Part shown: positions 1 to 5,810 of the stretch, in pieces
Layout: each line of letters starts with the position of its first letter
Numbering within the stretch: the stretch's first letter is position 1
Source of the DNA: Armatimonadota bacterium
Lineage (GTDB): Bacteria; Armatimonadota; JAAZEB01
Assembly (NCBI GenBank): GCA_012841485.1
Contig: DUUU01000042.1
Span: 1 to 5,894 of the forward strand
DNA: 5,894 nucleotides
Reading direction: 5' to 3'
Notes under the pieces: generated by a model
Seen by the model: only the letters and a program-made list of their open reading frames with translations
Database searches by the model: none
What the model was told of the DNA's origin: nothing
Made by a program: the position numbers and the translations under genes

Positions 1-65
1 ATCCCGGGGCGATTCGAGGGGGCACAGGTCAGCAGCGGGCTCCGGCATCCGGTGAGGCCACCGAC

Positions 66-1415
66 GTGATGCCGCATGGGGCACCGGTGACTGGCTCGCC
101 CGAGGCGCCCGCGAGAGCGCCTGCCCCGCTTGCACCAGAGTTCCTACACCTCCTGATTGCCGGACGCTGGGTCGTGCTCGCCACAGTCGTCCTCAGCATC
201 CTCCTCCCCATTGGCCTCCTGGCAAACCGCGAGGCGCTTGTTGTCCTGGGGATCATCACCGCGATCTACAACAGCGGGCTGTCCGCCCTGCTGCGCGCCG
301 GACGGGTCCAGGGACTCCATCCCGCCAACGTGATCGGCATCGATCTACTCCTGGTCACCCTGCTGGACTGGTTCTCCGGCGGCGTGCAGAGCCCATTCCT
401 GGGGCTCTACTATGTGATCATCATCGTGGCCGCAGCCATCGGCGACCTGAAAGGGGGCCTCCTTACCGCCACCGCGGTCACCATCGTCGAGGCTCTCATG
501 GCGCTCCTACAGCCCAGGGTATCGGGGATTGACTGGACGTTTCACCTGAGCTTCGCAGTCAGCACGGTACCCTACCTCTTCCTGGCGGCACTCGCGTCTG
601 GCTACCTGGTACGCCGCCTGCGGGAGCAATGGCAGCGCCTGGAGGAAACTGAGGCACGGCTCGCCCTGGTCCAGCGAGACCTGGAGATCGCGCGCGAGGT
701 GCAGGGCGCCCTCACCCATACGGCGCCGCTGAACGTTCCCGGCTTTGAGCTGGGCGCGTTCACGCACACGCAGTACGGTATCGGCGGGGATCTGCAGGAT
801 TACGTGCCCATCCCAGAAGGCATCGGCGTAGCCCTCGCCGACGTCGTCGGGCATGGTCTCTCCGCCGCGCTCCTCGCCGCGCGTCTGGCGCACCTTCTGG
901 ATGAACTGGGGCTAGGCACGCCGCTCCCCGAGGTGCTAGAATCATGGAACCGCACCATCTTCGAGCGCACTCCCGCGGAGATGTACGTGACGATGGCAAT
1001 CGTCGAGTTGCGCGCGGCGGACGGTCGTGGCCGCTACACGGTGGCCGGCCATCCCCCTCCCCTGCACTGGCGGAGCGCGACCGGCGACATTCGCCCGCTT
1101 CAGGTGACCGGCACCGCCCTGGGGGTGTTGCCCGAACCGCGAATCCAGGTGTGCGAGATGGTGCTCGATCCCAGCGATGTGCTCCTGATCTACACGGATG
1201 GCGCCGTCGAAGCACGCGATGATGAGGGCGAGTTGCTCGGGATCGACGGCCTGTCACGGCTGCTGGCCCAGCACAGCTCCCTGCCTCCTCGCGAGATGGT
1301 CAATCAGATCGCCGCCGACATCATTGACCGGTGTGACATGCGCGACGATATGACGTTGATCGCGGTCAAGCGCCGGCACCAAGAGAGTCGCGCCGGCGCA
1401 CTCGCGCAGGGATGA
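66..1415 (+). CDS. Membrane-anchored PP2C-type (SpoIIE/RsbU-like) serine/threonine phosphatase
   Basis: Predicted 449-residue phosphatase of the SpoIIE/RsbU branch of the PPM family, which usually dephosphorylates anti-anti-sigma (STAS) proteins. Seen: a Pro/Ala-rich cytoplasmic start (1-25); about six hydrophobic segments (roughly 35-53, 56-74, 88-102, 112-127, 130-148, 160-182) with a GGVQSPFLGLYY stretch like that in membrane domains of some sensor kinases; a charged, probably coiled-coil linker (183-215) containing EIAREVQ, the usual RsbU entry motif; then the catalytic domain. Metal-binding acidic motifs are all present: GGDLQD (D242), LADVVGHG (D259), YTDGAVEA (D378), RDDMTLI (D428). 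No HAMP, PAS or GAF domain is visible. Start: GTG at 66 lies 8 bases after GGTGAGG (51-57); ATG at 69 is the alternative. The frame is open back to the window edge but has no ordinary start codon there, so a start further upstream is not excluded. No STAS or anti-sigma partner lies in the window. It converges on sodC. Family call is firm; target and signal are unknown. Confidence 0.93.
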   Translation: MMPHGAPVTGSPEAPARAPAPLAPEFLHLLIAGRWVVLATVVLSILLPIGLLANREALVVLGIITAIYNSGLSALLRAGRVQGLHPANVIGIDLLLVTLLDWFSGGVQSPFLGLYYVIIIVAAAIGDLKGGLLTATAVTIVEALMALLQPRVSGIDWTFHLSFAVSTVPYLFLAALASGYLVRRLREQWQRLEETEARLALVQRDLEIAREVQGALTHTAPLNVPGFELGAFTHTQYGIGGDLQDYVPIPEGIGVALADVVGHGLSAALLAARLAHLLDELGLGTPLPEVLESWNRTIFERTPAEMYVTMAIVELRAADGRGRYTVAGHPPPLHWRSATGDIRPLQVTGTALGVLPEPRIQVCEMVLDPSDVLLIYTDGAVEARDDEGELLGIDGLSRLLAQHSSLPPREMVNQIAADIIDRCDMRDDMTLIAVKRRHQESRAGALAQG

Positions 1416-1510
1416 ACCTCCGCGACTTGCCACCTGTGGCATCGGTGGCGGACCGGAGCGCGAGCACGAACACGCGCGCCGGGTGGCCCGCGCCTCTGGG
1501 GTGAAAAGGG

Positions 1511-2077
1511 CTATTTGTCCACCGCGGCGATCCCCACCACACCGAAGGCGACGCGCCCGCCGGCATCGCCCACAGGCTGGGTAAACCTATCCGCCTGCGC
1601 ATGGACGACCGCCGCGCGTCCCACAATCGAATAGGGGCCATCGAGCCGGATCACCCGGTCGCGCACATTGATCCGCGCAACCCCTTGGGCATCCGCCACG
1701 ATGTTCCCGAGGTCCCCCACATGGCGAGTGGCTTCTCCCGGGGCGCCATGCGGCCGGCCTGTCGGATTGTAGTGCCCGCCCGCAGAGAGGCCCTCCCGCG
1801 TATCGGTCAGATCGCCATACTCATGGATGTGGAAGCCGTGAGGTCCGGGGGTCAACCCGGTCACCGTGCCGGTCACCTCAAGCACGCCGTCTTGCTGCAC
1901 AAAGCGGATAGTTCCCGAGACGCCACTCCCGCCCACCGGCTGGAGCACCGCCACGGCCGCCCGAACCGGGGCAGGAGTCTCTGCTCCCGCGCGGACCGGG
2001 CGTCGCTCGGCCCATGCCAACAGGCCGAGCACTGCAATCCCCGCGATAACCACAAGAACTCTGAATCGGCTTGCCAT
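1511..2077 (-). CDS. sodC: Exported Cu/Zn superoxide dismutase lacking the conserved disulfide cysteines
   Basis: Periplasmic or extracytoplasmic Cu/Zn superoxide dismutase, converting superoxide to oxygen and hydrogen peroxide. From the ATG at 2077 it is 188 residues: a short basic start, a hydrophobic core (7-22), a plausible signal peptidase site after AWA (21-23) or AGA (30-32), and no lipobox. All metal ligands are visible by comparison with human SOD1: Cu H83, H85, H159; bridging H102; Zn H110, H119, D122. The active-site Arg (R175, in GDAGGR) and the secondary-bridge Asp (D163) are also kept. The electrostatic loop is short, as in many bacterial forms. The protein has no cysteine: the two disulfide positions are Gly97 and Phe178. 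The ATG at 2077 is chosen for its strong GGGAGGGGG ribosome site. The frame extends to a GTG at 2119, but that start lies inside a palindrome and lacks such a site. It is separated from the dehydrogenase upstream by two strong hairpins, so it is probably transcribed on its own. Confidence 0.95.
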   Translation of the reverse strand: MASRFRVLVVIAGIAVLGLLAWAERRPVRAGAETPAPVRAAVAVLQPVGGSGVSGTIRFVQQDGVLEVTGTVTGLTPGPHGFHIHEYGDLTDTREGLSAGGHYNPTGRPHGAPGEATRHVGDLGNIVADAQGVARINVRDRVIRLDGPYSIVGRAAVVHAQADRFTQPVGDAGGRVAFGVVGIAAVDK

Positions 2078-2083
2078 TCCACT

Positions 2084-2094
2084 TCCCCCTCCCT
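2084..2094 (-). promoter_or_regulatory. Strong ribosome binding site of sodC
   Basis: On the minus strand this reads AGGGAGGGGGA, a long purine-rich Shine-Dalgarno tract ending about 6 bases before the ATG at 2077. It decides the start in favour of that ATG over the in-frame GTG/ATG pair at 2119/2116. Confidence 0.8.
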
Positions 2095-2106
2095 GAACGA
2101 TCTTCC

Positions 2107-2120
2107 GGTGATGCATCACC
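2107..2120. promoter_or_regulatory. 14-bp perfect palindrome upstream of sodC, candidate operator
   Basis: GGTGATGCATCACC equals its own reverse complement. It lies 30-43 bases upstream of the chosen sodC start, just beyond the ribosome site, where a repressor or activator dimer could sit. With no spacer it makes a poor RNA hairpin but a good two-fold protein site. No regulator gene is present in the window, and I cannot name a family for this sequence. A clear -35/-10 pair was not found nearby. Confidence 0.45.
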
Positions 2121-2162
2121 CAATCGAAGGCGGCATGGGCAAGATGGCTACCAATCCACGTA

Positions 2163-2199
2163 GGGGGCCGGGTGCGCGTTCACACATCACCCGGCCCCC
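2163..2199. terminator. 12-bp perfect hairpin without U tract, between dehydrogenase and sodC
   Basis: The left arm GGGGGCCGGGTG (2163-2174) and right arm CACCCGGCCCCC (2188-2199) pair perfectly over 12 bp around a 13-base loop. The stem is almost all G:C and very stable. It lies about 95 bases past the dehydrogenase stop codon and 86 bases before the sodC start, so a leftward transcript would meet it between the two genes. Neither strand has a U run after the stem, so this is not a textbook intrinsic terminator. It may stop transcription in a U-independent way, block 3' decay, or form a processing site. Confidence 0.5.
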
Positions 2200-2226
2200 C
2201 GCGCCCCGAAGCAGGCACGGCTCCTC

Positions 2227-2283
2227 GGCCGGCAAGAGCGGCCTCTTCACGTCCGCGGCGACGTTCCAGGCCGCTCGCCGGCC
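2227..2283. terminator. 16-bp hairpin with a 2-base bulge, just after the dehydrogenase stop codon
   Basis: The left arm is GGCCGGC (2227-2233) plus GAGCGGCCT (2236-2244), with AA at 2234-2235 bulged out. It pairs with AGGCCGCTCGCCGGCC (2268-2283) over 16 bp. The 23-base loop holds a smaller CGTC/GACG pairing (2250-2253 with 2260-2263). On the minus strand the stem begins 9 bases after the dehydrogenase stop, the usual place for a terminator or a 3'-end stabiliser. There is no U tract after it. It forms a tandem with the hairpin at 2163-2199. Confidence 0.5.
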
Positions 2284-2292
2284 AGCAAACCG

Positions 2293-3339
2293 CTACGGCT
2301 GGATGACAACCCCCAGTGTCTTGCCAGGGCTGGTGACCAGCTCATCGCACGCCTTAGGAGCATCCGTCAACGACACCTGATGGGTGACGATGGGACGCAC
2401 CTGGATGCGGCCCTCGGCCATGAAACGGATGCACTCTTCCAGGTTTCGCTGCGTATTCCAGGAGAAATAGACGGGCGGATAGTCGGCGCCATGCTCCCAG
2501 GCCTCATCGTGGTAGCCCGGTCCGGTCCGTGCGGCGCTGCGCACATCGAGATTCCCCAGCGCGGCGGCGAAGGTGTGGGTGATCGTGGCCCCGCCCACAA
2601 TCACCACGCGGCCCATCAGATGCGTATCCGGCGCCACCTTCATCGTGCGCACCACCTGCTTGAACGCCTCGGTGCCCTCGCCGCCAAAGGCGAGGATCGC
2701 CGCGTCCATCCCATGCCCGCGTGTGAACTCCTTGGCCGCCTCGACGCCATCCTCCTCCGCGGTATTGACCGGACGGTCGCATCCAGTGGCGCGAGCGATC
2801 TCCAGGCGCATCGGGAGGCGGTCCCAGGCCATCACATGCGTGCCGCCCAGGCGGGCGAACTGCGCGGAGAGCTGCCCGACAATCCCCAGGCCGACAACGA
2901 GGAAGTGCTCGCCAATCTCCGGCTCGGCCCGGCGCACCGCGTGCAACGCCGTCGCCGCCAGATGGGCGAAGCTGCCGTCGGCGTAGCTCACTCCTTCCGG
3001 CAGGTGGACGGAAAGGTTCTGTGGCACGACGGCGTCCGTCGCATGCAGCGCGTAGCCGCCGCCCATGCACGCCACCCGGTCTCCCACTTTGAAGCGGGTC
3101 ACCCCTTCACCCACGGCGACCACGTCGCCGGCGTTGGCATAGCCAAAGGGGCGCGGGGCGGCGTCCGGATTCGGGTTCTCGCGCAGTTTGGGCACGCCGC
3201 CCAGCTCCGTGCCAGGGCTCACCAAAGACGCACGGACGCGGATTCGAATCTGCCCCGGCTTCACTTCCGGCACGGGCTGCTCCATCACCAGAAACTGCCC
3301 GCGCCCATCAATCGCAAGCACTTGACGTGTATCGCTCAT
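2293..3339 (-). CDS. Zinc-independent medium-chain dehydrogenase/reductase (MDR superfamily)
   Basis: A 348-residue NAD(P)-dependent oxidoreductase of the medium-chain dehydrogenase superfamily, at the usual full length. The N-terminal catalytic domain carries SPGTE (41-45) and GYANAGDVVAVGEGV (66-80), where zinc alcohol dehydrogenases have CGTD and GHE. The catalytic zinc Cys and His are therefore Pro42 and Tyr67, and there is no four-cysteine structural zinc loop. The Rossmann domain has VVGLGIVG (148-155) and an acidic residue at the end of the second strand (D173, in MAWD), which favours NAD over NADP. The C-terminal part contains GPGYHD (273-278), EHGADYPPVY (282-291) and WNTQRN (294-299), a pattern I recall from dehydrogenases near sugar or inositol genes and from the group including BchC. 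The substrate cannot be told. Start: ATG at 3339 after GAGAGGG (3345-3351). It follows the iron-sulfur pair in the same direction after 240 bases, so it may have its own promoter. Confidence 0.88.
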   Translation of the reverse strand: MSDTRQVLAIDGRGQFLVMEQPVPEVKPGQIRIRVRASLVSPGTELGGVPKLRENPNPDAAPRPFGYANAGDVVAVGEGVTRFKVGDRVACMGGGYALHATDAVVPQNLSVHLPEGVSYADGSFAHLAATALHAVRRAEPEIGEHFLVVGLGIVGQLSAQFARLGGTHVMAWDRLPMRLEIARATGCDRPVNTAEEDGVEAAKEFTRGHGMDAAILAFGGEGTEAFKQVVRTMKVAPDTHLMGRVVIVGGATITHTFAAALGNLDVRSAARTGPGYHDEAWEHGADYPPVYFSWNTQRNLEECIRFMAEGRIQVRPIVTHQVSLTDAPKACDELVTSPGKTLGVVIQP

Positions 3340-3579
3340 TAGATCCCTCTCTTTTGCTCAAACGCAGAACTCGGATGCCCGGTTCCAGCGCGCCGGACTC
3401 GCTTCCATCCGCCCTGCTCCCGCTGTTGCATCCGGGTGACGGGTCGAGACGGCCCCTGCCGTGCCCGCCACGTGTCCCGCGTGGGATACATGCTGAGTTC
3501 GGCTACAACCGGCCATCTCCCTGCCCGGCGGTGGCGCGGCGCCTGCGAGGCACGCGCCCGCCCACCAGACACCCGCGGC

Positions 3580-4653
3580 CTACTCCGTCTCGCCCTGGCG
3601 CTCCTCCTCCAGAGGCACGCGGCAGGGGAGGATCCAGCGGTCACGCCGCACAAAGGGGGCGTTGTGGTAGGGGCACTCCGTCTTGCCCCGCGCATCCAGG
3701 TGGTTGAAGCAGCTCCGCATGCACCCGCGCGAACCGCCGACGGCATAGCTCCCGCCCACGCCCCAGCGCGCGATCTGCGAGTGTCCCTCGACGATGAAGC
3801 CGGAGGGATCCTCCTCGGTCTGCCGCCAGGCTCCCAACGAGAAGGGCCAGCAGATCTTGTAGGCGCGGTCCTCGCTCACGCGCTGCTTCGAGACATCGAA
3901 CTCCCACCCGGGAAAGCTCTTGTGGAGGAAGGGCGAGACGGTCGCATCGCCGCCGTGGAAGCTCAGCGTGCACCGTCCCATATCGACGTCGCCCCACTCA
4001 TACACCTTGTCCTCGATCTGAATGCGAACCACCTTGCCCTCGCGCCGGTGCGGGATGGCATCCGAGGGGCAGCCGCGCACGCACTCCATGCACCGATCGC
4101 ACAGGCTTCCCGGCTCCACGAGCGGATCGGGCTCCAGCTCCAGATCGGTGATGATGGCGGCCAGGCGCTGGCGCGGTCCGAAGCGTTTGGTGAGGAAGAC
4201 CTTCGACCACCCACACTCGCCCAGCCCGGCCGCGGTGGCGGCGATGCGGATCGCCAGGTGAACGTTGGGCGCCACTGCTCCGGGGCGCAGGGGCTCGATG
4301 GGAGGCTGTGTCTCCGGCACGCCGGGATAGTAGGGCACGGCTTCCCAGCCATGATCTTCGATGAAGCACGCCGTTTCGTACACGCCGGCGGGGATGAAGA
4401 GGGTGTTCAGCAACCCGTGATAGCCGAAGTAGGTGTAGTTGGGCCAGTGCGTGCCCTCCTCAATGCCGCGCCAGTTACCTCGGATGATGCGCCGGGCCAC
4501 CACGATGACCGACCGCGCCTCTGGAAAGATCGCTGCCGGGTGCATCCGCGGTGGCGCGTTCTCGAAGCGCTCGATGTTCGCCACGCCAACCAGGTCCAGG
4601 CCCTGGGAAAACGCGAACTCCTTGAGGGCTTCTTTGGTGAGCGAAGCTGCCAT
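3580..4653 (-). CDS. QueG-like iron-sulfur reductase, long paralogue (COG1600-type)
   Basis: A 357-residue cytoplasmic protein related to the epoxyqueuosine reductase QueG, whose characterised members use cobalamin and two 4Fe-4S clusters. Seen: an N-terminal LVGVANIERFE (21-31) and FPEARSVIVVARR (43-55), the usual opening of this fold; AAGLGECGWSKVFLTKRFGPRQRL (141-164), matching the QueG-type AGLG...FGPR signature; then a standard 4Fe-4S motif C185-x2-C188-x2-C191-x3-C195-P. The second-cluster region is unlike QueG: C228 (GRCTLSF), C268, C311-x3-C315 followed by NHLD, C327-P and C344 replace the CISY...CxxCxxxCP arrangement. No HEAT-type C-terminus is seen. It is therefore unlikely to be the housekeeping queuosine enzyme, and its substrate is unknown. 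The ATG at 4653 is chosen because its N-terminus then aligns with the paralogue upstream and GAGGGG (4658-4663) precedes it. A GTG at 4665 would overlap the upstream stop codon. Only 8 bases separate the two genes. Confidence 0.85.
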   Translation of the reverse strand: MAASLTKEALKEFAFSQGLDLVGVANIERFENAPPRMHPAAIFPEARSVIVVARRIIRGNWRGIEEGTHWPNYTYFGYHGLLNTLFIPAGVYETACFIEDHGWEAVPYYPGVPETQPPIEPLRPGAVAPNVHLAIRIAATAAGLGECGWSKVFLTKRFGPRQRLAAIITDLELEPDPLVEPGSLCDRCMECVRGCPSDAIPHRREGKVVRIQIEDKVYEWGDVDMGRCTLSFHGGDATVSPFLHKSFPGWEFDVSKQRVSEDRAYKICWPFSLGAWRQTEEDPSGFIVEGHSQIARWGVGGSYAVGGSRGCMRSCFNHLDARGKTECPYHNAPFVRRDRWILPCRVPLEEERQGETE

Positions 4654-4657
4654 GAGA

Positions 4658-4663
4658 CCCCTC
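4658..4663 (-). promoter_or_regulatory. Ribosome binding site overlapping the upstream stop codon
   Basis: GAGGGG on the minus strand, 4 bases before the ATG at 4653 and overlapping the TGA (4662-4664) of the upstream paralogue. This arrangement implies translational coupling of the two iron-sulfur genes and supports ATG 4653 over the GTG at 4665. Confidence 0.6.
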
Positions 4664-5528
4664 ACTCTCCATCCTGCAGGCTAGAGCGGCCGCTCGCATC
4701 CACCTGCCAGGCGGGCCGCTTGCGGAAGGGCGCCGCAAAGAGGCCCTGGATGCGCTCGGCGCGCTCCAGGTGGTCGATGCAGGTGCGGTTGCACAGCGCC
4801 CCGAGGCGGTCCGGAGAGCCGGCCGGATGGTAGGCATTGGGGCGCGCGCCGTTCTTGCACGAGCGGCAGATGCGGTCATCGATGGCGGCCACCCGCATCT
4901 CCTTGCCGCAGATAGTCACCGTGCGCCCGGCCTCGGCGTTGATCGCGCCCAGCGGGCAGGCCTTGACGCACGCCATGCACTGGTCACAGACCGGCTTCTC
5001 AAGGAGCGGCGTGGCTTCGAGGGGAGCATCGGTGAGGATCATCTGCAGACGCTGGCGCGGCCCGAACTGGGGCGTCAGCAACTCGCCGCAGAGCCCGATC
5101 TCGCCAAGCCCCGCACGCACCGCGGCCTCCCGGGCATCCACGATCACATTCGGCGCGGGCGCGCCCGGGCGCACAGCGACGCCCGACGGCGGCACCTGCG
5201 GCGGCAGATCCTGAAGCGGCACCGGCTCGTAGCCCTTGTCCTCGAGGAAGGTGGCGACGCTGATTGTGGCCATTGCCAGCATCCGGTCGATGAGCCACGA
5301 CCGGCCGTACTGATCGAACGCGTCTAGCTGTGTTCCCTCTTCCAGGCCACGAAAGGTACCACGGGTGATGCGCTTGCCGATGACGATCACGAAGCGCGTC
5401 TCCGGGAAGATGGAGGACGGGTGGTGCTGCGCGGGCACCCCCTCAAAGCGCTCGATGGGCGCGATGCCCAGCAGATCGATGCGCCTCTCGGCGGCGAACG
5501 CCTTGAGTTCCTGGGTCAGATTGCTCAT
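4662..5528 (-). CDS. QueG-like iron-sulfur protein, short paralogue (COG1600-type)
   Basis: A 288-residue relative of the gene that follows it. The two align through the N-terminal half: LLGIAPIERFE (19-29) with LVGVANIERFE, the RG-(2)-RG-(1)-EEGT stretch (56-66), and AGLGEIGLCGELLTPQFGPRQRL (139-161). It carries a canonical 4Fe-4S motif C181-x2-C184-x2-C187-x3-C191-P, then C207, C221-x2-C224 and C246-x3-C250 followed by IDHLE. The last motif is shared with the longer paralogue (C-x3-C-x2-H-L-[D/E]) and differs from the second cluster motif of true QueG. Compared with the partner it lacks about 70 residues between these two cysteine regions. Typical QueG proteins are about 350 residues or more, so this is a reduced member and not a truncation: the stop lies in good context and the downstream gene begins 8 bases later. 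The ATG at 5528 follows GGGGAGG (5534-5540). Likely role: one half of a two-subunit or two-step reductase. Cobalamin binding and substrate cannot be judged by eye. Confidence 0.84.
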   Translation of the reverse strand: MSNLTQELKAFAAERRIDLLGIAPIERFEGVPAQHHPSSIFPETRFVIVIGKRITRGTFRGLEEGTQLDAFDQYGRSWLIDRMLAMATISVATFLEDKGYEPVPLQDLPPQVPPSGVAVRPGAPAPNVIVDAREAAVRAGLGEIGLCGELLTPQFGPRQRLQMILTDAPLEATPLLEKPVCDQCMACVKACPLGAINAEAGRTVTICGKEMRVAAIDDRICRSCKNGARPNAYHPAGSPDRLGALCNRTCIDHLERAERIQGLFAAPFRKRPAWQVDASGRSSLQDGE

Positions 5529-5533
5529 GAAGG

Positions 5534-5540
5534 CCTCCCC
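5534..5540 (-). promoter_or_regulatory. Ribosome binding site of the short QueG-like gene
   Basis: GGGGAGG on the minus strand ends 5 bases before the ATG at 5528. It confirms that start. A 10-bp palindrome, CGGGCGCCCG (5541-5550), abuts it and could pair locally next to the ribosome site. Confidence 0.65.
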
Positions 5541-5556
5541 CGGGCGCCCGAATGAG

Positions 5557-5600
5557 AGAGCGCCCTGGCCGCCCGCGGCATGTCCCTCGGGCGGCGCTCT
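5557..5600. repeat. Imperfect inverted repeat in the leader of the iron-sulfur pair
   Basis: AGAGCGC (5557-5563) and CGCCCG (5570-5575) pair with CGGGCGGCGCTCT (5588-5600). This gives a 13-bp stem with a six-base bulge on one side and a 12-base loop. It lies 29 bases before the ATG of the short QueG-like gene, so it would sit in that gene's 5' leader. In DNA this GC-rich such pairing can arise by chance. Confidence 0.35.
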
Positions 5601-5762
5601 TGCGATAGGGATCTTCCCCGAGCACCCGAGCTCTTCCTCCCGGCATCAGAGCGCGGCCCGGCTGGCGCCGGCTCCGACGCCACGGATGGGGGAACATGGC
5701 GCTCGCGGCCTGCACAGGCGCGGCGCTGGTGAGTCGTGAGAGACTGGCGGGCCGTGATGGAG

Positions 5763-5810
5763 GGGCGAACCTTCAGTGTTCGCCCTGTTTTCGCGGCCGG
5801 GCGAACACCG
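5763..5810. repeat. Three alternating copies of GGGCGAAC (two mutually exclusive hairpins)
   Basis: Copy A, GGGCGAAC, is at 5763-5770. Copy B, GTGTTCGCCC, is at 5776-5785 in the opposite orientation. Copy C, GGGCGAACAC, is at 5799-5808. A and B pair over 8 bp with a 7-base spacer when B is read from 5778. B and C pair perfectly over 10 bp with a 13-base spacer, plus one more pair beyond a mismatch (5774 with 5810). B cannot pair with both at once. This suits either an array of protein-binding sites or a two-state RNA switch, located about 235-280 bases upstream of the short QueG-like gene. Only the repeat itself is observed; function is inferred. Confidence 0.6.

Noticed and set aside
1429..1440. 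Small palindrome GCCACCTGTGGC between the phosphatase and sodC as a bidirectional terminator
   Set aside because: Once a workable loop is left the stem is only 4 bp, and no U or A tract flanks it.
1601..2380. Plus-strand open frame (259 codons) across sodC and the spacer
   Set aside because: It runs antisense to sodC and through both strong hairpins, has no domain and has skewed composition.
2380..3342. Plus-strand open frame (320 codons) opposite the dehydrogenase
   Set aside because: It covers the dehydrogenase almost exactly on the other strand and encodes a His/Arg/Ala-rich sequence with no motif: a shadow of the real gene.
3340..3579. Possible terminator or promoter between the long iron-sulfur gene and the dehydrogenase
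   Set aside because: Only short pairings were found, such as GTGTCCC (3472-3478) with GGGATAC (3483-3489), which needs a wobble pair. No U tract and no convincing -35/-10 pair.
3580..4653. Calling this gene queG (tRNA epoxyqueuosine reductase)
   Set aside because: The second iron-sulfur motif and the C-terminus differ from QueG and the gene is paired with a paralogue, so only a family-level name is justified.
3436..4833. Long plus-strand open frame (465 codons) opposite the iron-sulfur genes
   Set aside because: It mirrors two genes with clear family motifs. Its translation is a low-complexity Ala/Arg/Gly/His mix with no recognisable domain, and long antisense frames are expected at this GC content.
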